A stretch of DNA of 64,000 nt, taken from contig JADJYV010000013.1 in the NCBI GenBank assembly GCA_016719575.1, positions 1,054,001 through 1,118,000 on the forward strand. Direction: 5' to 3'. Source of the DNA: Pseudobdellovibrionaceae bacterium (GTDB lineage: Bacteria; Bdellovibrionota; Bdellovibrionia; Bdellovibrionales; Bdellovibrionaceae). Shown piece by piece: positions 26,485 through 35,690 of the stretch. A program made the translations under genes and the position numbers. The notes under the pieces are model-generated. The model saw nothing but the letters and a program-made list of their open reading frames with translations. It was not told the origin of the DNA and did no database searches. The number at the start of each line of letters is the position of its first letter. The stretch's first letter is position 1.

Positions 26485-26807
26485 GGAACCCCCTGACCAC
26501 TTTTCACTTTTCTGTGTCTTCTAATTGAGGAAAAAAAATGGGGAGTTGAGTCTGAGAATCTTGTGCATCCTGCACTTGACTCTGAGTTGTTCATTCGAAA
26601 ATGAACATTAAGCTTCGGCTCGTGTTCACCAATCATTGGTGTTCGCTGACCTATTGCTTCCGTTTCCTGCGAGAAACATTTGACTCTTGACCTTCCATGG
26701 TTCGCGATCTCTTCCTCACCCTCCCCGCGCTCCAAACACATCCATGTGTCTGAAACTAATAACTTCATTTTATAAAAACCTGTCTCATTGCGAAACATAT
26801 TTCTCAT
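26481..26807 (-). CDS. Hypothetical reading frame between flgI and flgJ
   Basis: A 108-codon frame whose ATG overlaps the flgI stop (ATGA) and whose TGA overlaps the flgJ start (GTGA), so translation coupling through the gap is possible. The product is rich in Ser, Arg, His and Glu, has no signal or membrane segment and matches nothing I recognise. The same DNA holds hairpins (26588-26607 and 26627-26641). If it is not a gene, the flgI-flgJ gap is about 320 bases of structured leader. Confidence 0.45.
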   Translation of the reverse strand: MRNMFRNETGFYKMKLLVSDTWMCLERGEGEEEIANHGRSRVKCFSQETEAIGQRTPMIGEHEPKLNVHFRMNNSESSAGCTRFSDSTPHFFSSIRRHRKVKSGQGVP

Positions 26808-27796
26808 AATATTTCTAATTCCCCGTGCAAAGCTCCAGCTGACTTGATGGACTGAAGTATAGTAATCAAGTCCTTTGGAGAGATTCCGAGTTTATTTAGT
26901 GCCTGGACTAGATCTCCTACATTGACACCTGCATCTAACACTGCCACTTTTTCTTCTGCGGATTTTTTTCCCTCTCCGACTTTTACCGCAAGATTACCGT
27001 GCGAAATTGCCACCTTTGAAATTTTAACTTTTTCGCCGATGACAATGGTGCCCGTTCTTTCATTTATAACAACCTTTGCAACAGTGTCCGGATTGATATC
27101 AATTGCTTCTATTGTAGCTAACAATTCCACTCCGCGATTTTCATAAGCTGCCGGCGTAACAATGTCGATCGTTCCCGCATCTTTTGCAGATGCAAAATGA
27201 CCGCCTAATTCTTTATTAATAGTTAAAATCGTACGGGCTGCTGTTGTAAAATCAGGATTGTGCAAGGTCATACGAAACATTTTTCGAGTTGCGAAATCAC
27301 TAGTCACATCACGTTCAATAATTGCCCCGTTTGGAATTCTCCCTGCTGTCGTATGAATATCTTTGCCATCGCCGCCAAGAATAACGCTCCCCTGGGCAAC
27401 AGCAAATATCTGTTCGTTGGCCGCCCTTAAAGGCGTTTGCAACAACGTTCCTCCTTGCAAGCTTTGGGACTCGCCAATCGCGCTGACTGTGATATCCACA
27501 GGATTTCCCGCTTTGGCGAACGATGGCAGAGTCGCCGTTACAATAACCGCTGCGGCATTCTTGCTCTGAAACTCAGGGGAGTCTAATTTCATCCCGAGCT
27601 TATCTAACATTCTAAGCATACTTTTCGAAGTGAACTCGCTCTTTCCATCTCCAGTTCCTTTGAGGCCAACAACGATACCATAACCAATCAGCTGATTTTC
27701 TCGAACTCCGCGAATACTAGCGATATCTTTCAGGCGTGCCGCAGTAACTTCTGTACAAATAAGACAAGTAACTAACAAAGTTAATATTTTATTCAT
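26804..27796 (-). CDS. flgI: Flagellar P-ring protein FlgI
   Basis: Periplasmic ring protein of 330 residues with a Sec signal peptide (cleavage near residue 19). Typical FlgI motifs are clear: RLKDIASIRGVRENQLIGYG, VVGLKGTGDG, TLLQTPLRAANEQIFAVAQG and the late NERTGTIVIGEKVKISKVAISHG. It forms the peptidoglycan-level bushing around the rod. It begins within the end of flgH. The C-terminus LNKLGISPKDLITILQSIKSAGALHGEL is standard. Confidence 0.95.
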   Translation of the reverse strand: MNKILTLLVTCLICTEVTAARLKDIASIRGVRENQLIGYGIVVGLKGTGDGKSEFTSKSMLRMLDKLGMKLDSPEFQSKNAAAVIVTATLPSFAKAGNPVDITVSAIGESQSLQGGTLLQTPLRAANEQIFAVAQGSVILGGDGKDIHTTAGRIPNGAIIERDVTSDFATRKMFRMTLHNPDFTTAARTILTINKELGGHFASAKDAGTIDIVTPAAYENRGVELLATIEAIDINPDTVAKVVINERTGTIVIGEKVKISKVAISHGNLAVKVGEGKKSAEEKVAVLDAGVNVGDLVQALNKLGISPKDLITILQSIKSAGALHGELEIL

Positions 27797-28537
27797 TTAC
27801 GCTGCCTTTCCGGCGAATACTGACCACATCAAACTGTGGGTCAATAAGCTTTGTTGAGCTAACACCCTCATCATTAAAATCTTCAGGTCGAACGACACCC
27901 GCGGCAATAACCTTGTACTCACGTTTTCCAATCATAAAGGTTGTGCCCCTCGAACTCGATAATTACCATCAGCGAGTCGCTCTACTATTTTCGTAGTAAC
28001 CTGTTGCATTTTTGCTAACTCTTCTTTGTCATCTACTTTTTCTTCTGGCTTCGCTGCCGCTGGAGCGCGACTAGGATCTGCCCCCTCTGTATTTGCCGCT
28101 AAACCGGTACCGAGTTCTGCCTGCTGCTGATCTTCTAGCTGCTTCAAGAGTTTTTTAATAACGCCGACCTTAGTCTCGATTTGCTTTAATGAAGGGCCAT
28201 CTAATTTCACATTTAAAACATCGCCTTCTCGACGGATCTTATTTTGCGCAAATAAGTAAGCACCTTGCCCTTCCATTACCCACATGGATCCTGCTTGTGA
28301 CCCCAAATCCGATTCGTCTTCCAAGCGAGAACGCGTTGTTCTTTTATACTGGCGATTTGTCGGAACGCTGATCTGTGGATTTTCAGAATACCGGATAGAA
28401 GGGCCATCGCTGTCTTCCGTAACCACAGCCTGCTCTTTGGAGCCGTTGAGTTTTGCCCAATAATTATTTAAGGTCGCGCATCCAGTTACGAAAAACTGAA
28501 TGCTCAAAATTGACAAAATGATCTTGTTTCGCCTCAT
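27789..28537 (-). pseudogene. flgH: Flagellar L-ring lipoprotein FlgH, frameshifted
   Basis: The N-terminal frame (201 codons) gives a lipoprotein signal ending VTGC, the conserved SLGSQAGSMW-like region and KIRREGDVLNVKLDG, then stops early at 27932. The missing C-terminal strand continues in another frame down to a TAA at 27789: TTFMIGKREYKVIAAG ... GVSSTKLIDPQFDVVSI, the usual FlgH end. A G4 run at 27946-27949 (minus strand) would need one more G to join them (RVRGGTTFMIG). FlgH builds the outer-membrane ring. Sequencing error is likely, since all the flanking genes are intact. The middle holds an Ala/Glu-rich insert. Confidence 0.85.
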
Positions 28538-29469
28538 TGAATCTTCACCACGCCTTTTTCAATCACCGTTGCCGACATAAACTTTTGCGTTTCAGAGTTT
28601 TTTATTTTGATCACATCACCAACGTTGCCGTTCTCTTCGGCAACAGCCTGAGTCGACACTTCGAACTCATCGCCTCCTATGAGCACTTTAATAACCTGCC
28701 CTTTAAGTGCTGCGGGCTCCCGTCTGAGATCAGACAATAAAATTGGAGAGTGCGCCGTAATCGTTCTGTTAGCTATTAATCCGACAATTTGACTTTTCTC
28801 GGGATTTTCCTCTTTTAAATAAGTAATATTGCTCTCTTTCATTTCTAGATCTTCTGCCTGAATGCGCTCCCCGAACCGAATGATACGACGAGGTACTGGC
28901 ACTACTTTTTTAACCCTAATAGTTCCTGCAATCCATTTTTCAGATACTCCTTGAGTCTCGCGAACGGGAAGCAGAAAGCTACCCGGGCTTTGCCCTTCGT
29001 CCCAGATAATTTCGTAACTTTTCATCTGAACTCGAGGGACTGATTTTACTTGGATATCGTAACTACAAGAATTGCATTTTGCCTGCAAAACGTTTTGAAG
29101 AGACCTTTCAACATCCTTTTTAGAAATCCCATCTTGTCTTATAATTACCTTTACTTCAGTTGGAATCTTAAACGTTGGATTTGCCTTCTGTAACTCGAAA
29201 CTATTTTTGACTAATTCTCTTAGCTTTTTTGAAATTTCATCACCAGAGAGAGTCACACTGCTCTGTTGATCGACTTTTTCAATAAGAGGCATCCGAGCAA
29301 TTTCATTAAAGGCAAATCCGCTGAATCCTTTCAGCTGAGCGACTTGAAACACAGAAATGACGGCCGTGTTTGAAACCTCTGCTTCTTTGGGAAAGACCAC
29401 CTCCGGGCGCGCCCAGACATGCCCACACATCAAAATCAATCCGGTTAAAAGAAGCTTAGCTGCTTTCAT
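28534..29469 (-). CDS. flgA: Flagellar basal body P-ring formation protein FlgA
   Basis: Periplasmic chaperone for FlgI assembly, about 311 residues with a Sec signal peptide. The C-terminal SAF-type domain (VPVPRRIIRFGERIQAEDLEM) and beta-clip end (GQVIKVLIGGDEFEVSTQAVAEENGNVGDVI) are diagnostic. The N-terminal half is a longer, less conserved extension with a CNSC pair. ATG at 29469 is preferred over the adjacent TTG; GAGGTAA lies upstream. It overlaps flgH by ATGA. Confidence 0.92.
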   Translation of the reverse strand: MKAAKLLLTGLILMCGHVWARPEVVFPKEAEVSNTAVISVFQVAQLKGFSGFAFNEIARMPLIEKVDQQSSVTLSGDEISKKLRELVKNSFELQKANPTFKIPTEVKVIIRQDGISKKDVERSLQNVLQAKCNSCSYDIQVKSVPRVQMKSYEIIWDEGQSPGSFLLPVRETQGVSEKWIAGTIRVKKVVPVPRRIIRFGERIQAEDLEMKESNITYLKEENPEKSQIVGLIANRTITAHSPILLSDLRREPAALKGQVIKVLIGGDEFEVSTQAVAEENGNVGDVIKIKNSETQKFMSATVIEKGVVKIQ

Positions 29470-29473
29470 CAAG

Positions 29474-30259
29474 TTACCTCATGCTGTTCACTGATTGCAG
29501 CATTTGATCTGAAGCTTGAATCACTTTGCTATTAGTCTCATAAGCTCGCTGTGAAGTTATCATGTTGACCATCTCATCAACGATATTCACATTGCTAGAT
29601 TCAAGTTGTCCTTGTGCCAGATAACCTGTGCCACCTAAACCAGGACGCGCTATCTGTGGCTGCCCGCTTGATGGCGTTTGCGAGAAAACATTTTTTCCAA
29701 GAGCTTTCAGGCCTGCTGGATTCACAAAGTTAACTAAGTCAATTTGGCCAATGACTTGAGGTGTATCATTCAGTCCTTGAATAACTCGCACCTCGCCATT
29801 CGCTGCAATTTCGAGTCCAGCGACATTGGGGGGAATAGATATTTCAGGCTGCAATAGATTTCCACTTTTATCGACAACTCGGCCGTTGGGGTCTTTTTTA
29901 AATGCGCCATCGCGAGTGTATCCGATTTGCCCATCAGGGGTTAGGATCTGAAAAAATCCATTTCCTTCTATTTGCAAATCTAATGGGTTTTTAGTTACAA
30001 GCGCATTGCCCATCGCAAAATCTTTTTGTACAGCGGCAGTACGAACGCCAAGGCCAACCTGAACACCATTGGGCGAGTAGGAATTCATTCCAGTAGTTGT
30101 TCCTGGTTCTTTTTGAGTCTGATAAACCAAATCTTCAAATTCAGCTCGTGACTTTTTAAACCCAGCAGTAGACACGTTCGCAATATTATTTGCTATCACG
30201 TCCATATTCGTCTGCTGTGCTGCCATCCCAGTTGCTGCGGTATTCAGGCTCTTCAACAT
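29474..30259 (-). CDS. flgG: Flagellar distal rod protein FlgG
   Basis: Rod protein of 261 residues, the usual FlgG length. The N-terminus MLKSLNTAATGMAAQQTNMD with VIANNIANVSTAGFKKSRAEF, the YTRDGAF turn and the C-terminal ESSNVNIVDEMVNMITSQRAYETNSKVIQ motif define it. It follows flgF and precedes flgA in the rod/ring gene order. Confidence 0.95.
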   Translation of the reverse strand: MLKSLNTAATGMAAQQTNMDVIANNIANVSTAGFKKSRAEFEDLVYQTQKEPGTTTGMNSYSPNGVQVGLGVRTAAVQKDFAMGNALVTKNPLDLQIEGNGFFQILTPDGQIGYTRDGAFKKDPNGRVVDKSGNLLQPEISIPPNVAGLEIAANGEVRVIQGLNDTPQVIGQIDLVNFVNPAGLKALGKNVFSQTPSSGQPQIARPGLGGTGYLAQGQLESSNVNIVDEMVNMITSQRAYETNSKVIQASDQMLQSVNSMR

Positions 30260-30280
30260 TCTAAACCCTTCCTCATAACA

Positions 30281-31096
30281 TTAATTCGTCTTACCAACGA
30301 CATTAACGAGTTTGTCTGACATGCTGTCATAAGTACTAATTGCCTTTTGTGTACTCTCAAAGACTCGATTGGTTTGAATCATATCCGTCATTTCTTGGAC
30401 AATATTTACGTTGCTGCCCTCTACAAAGCCTTGCTTAAGACTTGGACTAACCAAATTTGTAATTTCCGGCGCCATGTTTGGCTTGAAGCCATAGAGCAAG
30501 TTTCCAGTTTTTTGTAATGAGTCTGGATTTTTGACATCAACGAGAGAGAGTCGTGCAATCACTTCCGTGCCTTGAGATATATCCCCGTTGTCAGAAATTG
30601 TAATGGGGCCACTCGAATCAAATTGGATTGTTCGCGTCGATGGGTCTTCCCCCATCTCGCCATTCTTCAAAACTGGAAAACCGTCTTTTGTAACTAGCTG
30701 ACCATTTCCGTCCAAGGTAAAGTTTCCAGCGCGAGTCAGTTTAACACCCGTCGGTGTTGCAACCTCAAAAAACCCTTTTCCATCAATGGCAACGTCCAAA
30801 GTGTTTCCGGTTGGCCTTAGACTCCCCTGAGAAAAATCCGTGAACGTCCCTTTGGTGTCAACAAAGCTCTTATCTCCACCTTGCATATCGTAAAAACTTT
30901 CAATGGAACCAGGAACCCGAGGCACTTGAATCACTTCTGGCGGTTTTTCATTGGCGGTCAGATATTCATTAAACAGTTGTTGATCTCTTTTGAAAGCGGG
31001 AGTGTTTACATTGGCCAAATTATTTGCAATCGTATCGAGCTTCAGGCTTTGAGCTAGCGCACCACTTAGCGCTGAATAGACTCCTTTTGTACTCAT
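30281..31096 (-). CDS. flgF: Flagellar proximal rod protein FlgF
   Basis: Rod protein of 271 residues with GVYSALSGALAQSLKLDTIANNLANVNT at the N-terminus and the rod-type C-terminal helix EGSNVNIVQEMTDMIQTNRVFESTQKAI. Position directly upstream of flgG and the divergence of its centre from FlgG fit FlgF. It is the first gene of the long flagellar operon; the ATG has AGAGGGGG upstream and a sigma-54 promoter lies 26 bases further on. Confidence 0.92.
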   Translation of the reverse strand: MSTKGVYSALSGALAQSLKLDTIANNLANVNTPAFKRDQQLFNEYLTANEKPPEVIQVPRVPGSIESFYDMQGGDKSFVDTKGTFTDFSQGSLRPTGNTLDVAIDGKGFFEVATPTGVKLTRAGNFTLDGNGQLVTKDGFPVLKNGEMGEDPSTRTIQFDSSGPITISDNGDISQGTEVIARLSLVDVKNPDSLQKTGNLLYGFKPNMAPEITNLVSPSLKQGFVEGSNVNIVQEMTDMIQTNRVFESTQKAISTYDSMSDKLVNVVGKTN

Positions 31097-31121
31097 GCAA
31101 CCCCCTCTTCAGCAAAGAGGA

Positions 31122-31136
31122 GCAAGTGCCATGCCA
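31122..31136 (-). promoter_or_regulatory. Sigma-54 (RpoN) promoter of the flgF operon
   Basis: On the minus strand TGGCATGGCACTTGC matches the sigma-54 consensus TGGCAC-N5-TTGC with one mismatch; the invariant GG and GC are exactly ten bases apart. The predicted start is about 12 bases downstream, leaving a short leader with the AGAGGGGG ribosome binding site before the flgF ATG. This points to control by an NtrC/FleQ/FlrC-type activator. Confidence 0.82.
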
Positions 31137-31242
31137 CCCAAGCTCGAACAAATCTTAAGTCTAGATTTTTATTTTTGATCGAATTTGGACTGAGGTTATT
31201 TGCAATTAAACCGAGGGAAATCTTTTCCGCGATCAAAGTCTA

Positions 31243-31278
31243 GGCGCCAGAATATTGTCGCTTAATAATCCTGGCGTC
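31243..31278. promoter_or_regulatory. Imperfect inverted repeat, possible activator site
   Basis: Left arm GGCGCCAGAATATT and right arm AATAATCCTGGCGTC form an imperfect palindrome with a seven-base centre. It lies about 110-155 bases upstream of the sigma-54 -12 element of flgF, the usual distance for enhancer sites, and also in front of the divergent lytic transglycosylase. Function is inferred only from position. Confidence 0.4.
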
Positions 31279-31349
31279 AAAATCACATAAGCCTAGTTTT
31301 TGACCAATGTTCTCGACGCCCTCCGGTTGTGACGACCATAATAGCAAAT

Positions 31350-32294
31350 ATGAAGTTGTGTTTATTGGTGGTATTTACTGTCTTCACCTTCTCTTTTGTT
31401 TTTACTGCAGAAGCTGCGGTAAAAAGTCCGTCGCTAAAAGAGAAGCTAAAGTCACTGACTCAAAACTCTATTCACAGTTCCAGCAATAATACGCTTATTT
31501 TTGATCTACCCGTCACCTACAATAAAAAAGTCAGCAGGTGGGTACAGTATTACCAAACTCGCGGGCAGAAGTGGTTTCGAGAGTGGCTTACTCGTTCATC
31601 AAAGTACATGCCGTTTATTCAAGCGGAGCTTCAAAGAGCCAATCTCCCCATGGATTTAGCCTTCATGGTCATGATTGAAAGCGGCTTCTCCGCAAGAGCC
31701 GTGAGTCATGCTGATGCCGTCGGACCCTGGCAATTTATCGAACCAACCGGCAACCGCTACGGTTTGCGCAAAAACTGGTGGCTCGACGAGCGTAGGGATC
31801 TTAAAAAAAGTACTTTGGCTGCAATTCGATATCTGAAAGATCTTCGAGAAGAGTTTGGCTCATGGTACTTAGTAGCTGCGAGTTATAATATGGGCGAAGC
31901 TGGCCTACGTCGGCAAATTAAAAAACACCAAACAAAAGACTACTGGCAACTCGTCAGACTCGGCGCCTTACCTACAGAAACCCAAGAGTATGTTCCTAAA
32001 ATTCTTGCTGCTATGCTTATTGCCAAGGCACCCAACCTCTATGGATTTCGCGATCTCGAAAAGCTCACTCCTTTGGACTATGAAGTTGTTCTCGTCCCTG
32101 GCGGAGCAGACCTTGACATTATTGCGGACCACCTCGCTGTCACGCGAAAGTCTTTAAAAGATTTGAATGCAGAGTTGCTTTTAGGTTACATTCCACGACA
32201 AGTTGAAGGCCACTATATTCGAGTTCCTAAAGGTGCGACAAAAATGGTTTCAAATTTTGTAACGGACAAAAACACAAAAATCGCTCGGGAATAA
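31350..32294 (+). CDS. MltD-like lytic transglycosylase
   Basis: Periplasmic GH23 muramidase of about 314 residues, cleaving glycan strands to 1,6-anhydro products. It has a signal peptide (core LCLLVVFTVFTFSFVF), the catalytic Glu in MIESGFSARAVS, then GPWQFIEPTGNRYGL, ASYNMGEAGLRRQI and ETQEYVPKILAA, the standard family 1D order. The C-terminal 60 residues (LVPGGADLDIIADHLAV ... IRVPKG) resemble a single LysM-like unit. ATG at 31350 is preferred to a GTG seven codons earlier. It is divergent from the flagellar operon and may supply the muramidase that FlgJ lacks here. Confidence 0.88.
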   Translation: MKLCLLVVFTVFTFSFVFTAEAAVKSPSLKEKLKSLTQNSIHSSSNNTLIFDLPVTYNKKVSRWVQYYQTRGQKWFREWLTRSSKYMPFIQAELQRANLPMDLAFMVMIESGFSARAVSHADAVGPWQFIEPTGNRYGLRKNWWLDERRDLKKSTLAAIRYLKDLREEFGSWYLVAASYNMGEAGLRRQIKKHQTKDYWQLVRLGALPTETQEYVPKILAAMLIAKAPNLYGFRDLEKLTPLDYEVVLVPGGADLDIIADHLAVTRKSLKDLNAELLLGYIPRQVEGHYIRVPKGATKMVSNFVTDKNTKIARE

Positions 32295-32303
32295 TTAGTT
32301 ATT

Positions 32304-33486
32304 ATGAAAACGATTGTACAAAAATACGGCGGGGCAACTCTGGCGGAACCCACCATGATAAAAGCAGTCGCCAAGAGGATCGCTGAGCAAGCAAAGTCCG
32401 GAAGCCAACTTATTGTCGTCGTTAGTGCCATGGGAAAAACGACAAACTCTCTGATTGATCTCGCCAATCAAGTTTCATCCAACCCACAACAACGCGAAAT
32501 GGATATGTTGCTCACCGCCGGCGAGAGAATCAGCATGGCCTTAATGAGCATGGCTCTTAACGACCTTGGTTGTCCCGCAATAAGTTTTACCGGAAGCCAA
32601 GCGGGTATTTTAACAAGCGATTCCCACGTTAACGCCTTTATCTCCGACATCAAAGCCTTTCGAGTGCAAGAAGCTCTCGCTCAGGGAAGGGTAGTTATTC
32701 TTGCGGGCTTTCAAGGTGTCTCACCAGTAACAAAAGAAATAACAACGCTGGGGCGTGGGGGCTCCGATACTTCTGCTGTTGCAATGGCTGCCTATTTTAA
32801 CGCTGATCGCTGCGAAATTTTAAAAGATGTTCCCGCGGTTTTTAGCGCCGATCCTAACGTCGTAAAAAATGCCCAGCCGCTCAAAGAGTTAAATTATAAT
32901 CAACTGATGGATATGACATTTTGGGGAGCCAAGGTGCTGCACTACCGATCGGTGGAGCTTGCCAAGGTTCGTAATGTGAAACTCTATATTGGCCCCGCTT
33001 CGACAAAAACTTCTGATGGCACTTTAGTGCAAGAGGGATTAAATATGTTTGAATCTTGCAAAGCATTGTCTTTAAATTCGCACGAAACTGTTCTGGAAAT
33101 TTCAGCCAAGAAAAGTCCTTCCCTGATTAGCTCTCTACGGTCTTATCTCGAAAAAAAAGCAAATTGCCTTCCCTCAACTTTTAGACATCGACCAACGCGA
33201 AGGTGAAGCTGTGCTTCTCGTAACTGGCCCGAGCGAAATAATAAGCGCTACAAAGACCGCACTTGCAAATCACCCTGAATTCAAATTAAGCAAAAAAGAG
33301 TTCTCGACTGTCACCTTGACATGCACTGGCTCGACCTCACCAGAAATTACGGAACAGGTCATAGATGTTCTTGAAAAGGCAAGCGTTAGCACTCACAAAA
33401 TAATGATCAGTGCAATGAGCATTACTGTTCTTATTGATTCTTCTGCTCGCAAAGAGGCGCTGCAAGCTTTGCACAGACTAATCTGA
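32304..33486 (+). pseudogene. lysC: Aspartate kinase, frameshifted before the last ACT region
   Basis: The first frame (300 codons, to 33206) has the kinase domain: KYGGATLAEP at the N-terminus, TAGERISMALM, GRGGSDTSAVAMAAYF, and the start of the regulatory ACT part. An A8 run at 33151-33158 then shifts the frame; with A7 the reading is EKKQIAFPQLLDIDQREGEA and continues into the frame ending at 33486, completing the ACT domains (VTGPSEI ... ISAMSITVLI). The full enzyme would be about 393 residues. KYGGAT differs from the usual KFGGTS. It catalyses the first step to lysine, threonine and methionine; asd is at 50521. A homopolymer error is likely. Confidence 0.87.
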
Positions 33487-33500
33487 ATCGTGAGTTCTTG

Positions 33501-35081
33501 TTAAGGAATGAGTTTTGGTTTTTCCGCTTGATAACGATTTTGGATTTTTTGCCAAATGTTGGAATGTGGACCAGTAATTCCATCTGGACCGGAGATACCT
33601 GCTATGCCTCTAGCGCGAGGATCAAATTTTCCGCCGGGCAAAAAATTTCGAAGATCTGGGTTTTTAGAATCAGCCGAGCCTGCCGCTTTTGCTGCAGCAC
33701 TGCCGCTGCCGCCGGCACCGCCATAAAAACCGCCGCCGCTACCACCGCCGCCTCCACGAAATCCACTATTAACGCTGACAGAGCTCGGATCTGCGCCGCT
33801 GCCGCTCCCGCCGTCACTGCCACCGCTGCCGGCGCTGCCATCTTGAATCGGACGACCGCCTTTGCTTCCGCCGGGGTCTTCCGCTGTGTCGTTTGATTTT
33901 TTCCAGTCACGTCCTTGCCAATCAACATTATCGAGGCCAGTATCAAGCCCCCCGCCAGCGCTGCCGCCAGTGAGCCCCGCATTTGAAGCTAAATCAGTAG
34001 CACCACCACGGCCTGAGCTCGCTTTCATCGAAACGCTGCAAGAGGGGTCATTCGGATTTTTTGCGCAAATACAAACAGGACTGGTCGAAGCAATCGTAGG
34101 ATTCGAACAGTCCGTCGCCATCGCCGAACAGCCGATCGCATTGGGGTTTTGCTTACAATACAATAACGTTGTATCGAGTTGAGCGGCACAATTCATAGCG
34201 CCTTCAACCGTGCCCTTTAAGTTATTCACCGCTGCTACACCCTGCTGCACTTTTGCATCGAGTCCTCGGCATGTATCGACCTCGCTTATGGCAGATTCCA
34301 TAATATGACTGAGCTCCACGGCAACATGACTGTTTGTACCGATACACTCGGCCGTAGGACTAGAGAGCTCGCGATCCAGCGCTTGCTTCAAAGAATTGCA
34401 TTTAGAAAGGCAAGAATTTTTTGCTGATGAACATACCTGCGTAAATGCAGCGACAGCTCCATTTGCTGCCCCAAGTGCTTTGCCAAAATCAGAACACGCT
34501 GCTTGAGCCCCCATTTGTTGACCCATGCCCGCAGCCGCATTACTAAGACCACTTCGCGCTTGCGAAAGACCTGAATCCCTGTCGGAATCACAGTTTTGAT
34601 TCGCACTAGCAGACTCTGACTTGCAAGCATCAAGCTCTGCTTGGTATCTGCTGACACAGGAACCAGCGGCTTCGGTTGGTTGTGATTCCTCTTGATTTGA
34701 AGGGATAATACAGTCACATCTTTCCTGGTTCCAAACAGAAGGCGCAATACAGGCTTCTGGCGCACACTGGCTTATTATTGGCTTAAGGCACTGACAGCTT
34801 ATATAGCTCCACTCATAACCCTCAGCGCAAGAGCTTGGAGAATTACACCTGGAGTTTGTAGTAGACAAACCACTCCCTAAAGAAGCTGACGGCTGAGTAG
34901 CACTCGTCCTTTTGGCAGGCACTGCAGAACCGGTGCTGCGGGTCTTTGTCGGTGCCACCACGTTGGTATTTATAGACTTATCCGCAACCCAACGATCGGC
35001 AAACGCATCGCCCCCCGAAACCGTAATCACGGCACCGAGTACAAACGCTAAGACTGAAAAAACACAATTCGTCGTTTTCAT
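33501..35081 (-). CDS. Secreted Cys- and Gly-rich protein with conserved C-terminus
   Basis: About 526 residues with a Sec signal peptide from ATG 35081 (residues to about 27). The first third has CxxC-type clusters (ISCQC, ERCDC) of a small disulfide-rich module; the middle is helical with many Ala/Gln and evenly spaced Cys; residues about 370-480 are Gly/Ser low complexity. The C-terminus reads NFLPGGKFDPRARG then AGISGPDGITGPHSNIWQ, a motif I associate with Bdellovibrio exported proteins. Function is unknown; it is convergent with lysC. Confidence 0.7.
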   Translation of the reverse strand: MKTTNCVFSVLAFVLGAVITVSGGDAFADRWVADKSINTNVVAPTKTRSTGSAVPAKRTSATQPSASLGSGLSTTNSRCNSPSSCAEGYEWSYISCQCLKPIISQCAPEACIAPSVWNQERCDCIIPSNQEESQPTEAAGSCVSRYQAELDACKSESASANQNCDSDRDSGLSQARSGLSNAAAGMGQQMGAQAACSDFGKALGAANGAVAAFTQVCSSAKNSCLSKCNSLKQALDRELSSPTAECIGTNSHVAVELSHIMESAISEVDTCRGLDAKVQQGVAAVNNLKGTVEGAMNCAAQLDTTLLYCKQNPNAIGCSAMATDCSNPTIASTSPVCICAKNPNDPSCSVSMKASSGRGGATDLASNAGLTGGSAGGGLDTGLDNVDWQGRDWKKSNDTAEDPGGSKGGRPIQDGSAGSGGSDGGSGSGADPSSVSVNSGFRGGGGGSGGGFYGGAGGSGSAAAKAAGSADSKNPDLRNFLPGGKFDPRARGIAGISGPDGITGPHSNIWQKIQNRYQAEKPKLIP

Positions 35082-35200
35082 TCCCACACTTAGTATCGGT
35101 GCTCCCTGGCACAATCTGAAGAGCAGTTCTTGATTTGAGACGCAATTTAGGCAATCGTCTCAATAAGATACAGTCTCACCATTTTGAAATGGAGCTTTAC

Positions 35201-35689
35201 ATGGCAGATAGCACTCTTTATTCATTTCAGGTAAAAACCGCGAGCAACGAGAACCTCTCGCTCGAAAAGTACAAAGGCCAGGTTGTTCTAGTCGTTAACG
35301 TCGCCAGCAAATGTGGTTTTACGCCCCAATATGCAGGCCTCGAAGAGCTTTATGAAAAATACAAAGACCGAGGTTTCGCTATACTAGGATTTCCGTCAAA
35401 TCAGTTTGGCTCCCAAGAACCAGGTGCAGATCAAGAAATTCAAGAGTTCTGCAAACTCAATTTTGGTGTGACTTTTCCTGTCTTCGCCAAGATCGATGTT
35501 AATGGCAACAACGCGGCCCCAGTTTATAGTTGGCTCAAAGAATCTGCGCCCGGGCTATTGGGCACTGAGATGATCAAGTGGAATTTCACCAAGTTCTTAG
35601 TAAGCAAAGACGGCCTCGTAATTAAAAGATACGCTCCCAACACCGAACCAAAAGAAATCTCGTTGGACATCGAAGCCGCACTTAAATAG
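35201..35689 (+). CDS. Glutathione peroxidase-family thiol peroxidase
   Basis: Protein of 162 residues in the thioredoxin fold. The peroxidatic residue is Cys38 in ASKCGFTPQY (Cys, not selenocysteine), with the family's FPSNQFGSQEPG loop and KWNFTKFLV holding the Gln, Trp and Asn of the active site. Non-animal members usually take electrons from thioredoxin rather than glutathione. The ATG has GGAGC upstream; an upstream in-frame ATG at 35135 is unlikely. Confidence 0.92.
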   Translation: MADSTLYSFQVKTASNENLSLEKYKGQVVLVVNVASKCGFTPQYAGLEELYEKYKDRGFAILGFPSNQFGSQEPGADQEIQEFCKLNFGVTFPVFAKIDVNGNNAAPVYSWLKESAPGLLGTEMIKWNFTKFLVSKDGLVIKRYAPNTEPKEISLDIEAALK

Positions 35690-35690
35690 C

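Noticed and set aside
33602..33982. 126-codon Ala-rich frame on the minus strand
   Set aside because: It lies inside the Gly/Ser-rich secreted protein in another frame; its bias comes from GC-rich repeats.
34085..34105. T-loop-like GGATTCGAACAGTCC suggesting a tRNA
   Set aside because: No acceptor stem or anticodon arm can be formed around it, and it is inside a coding region.
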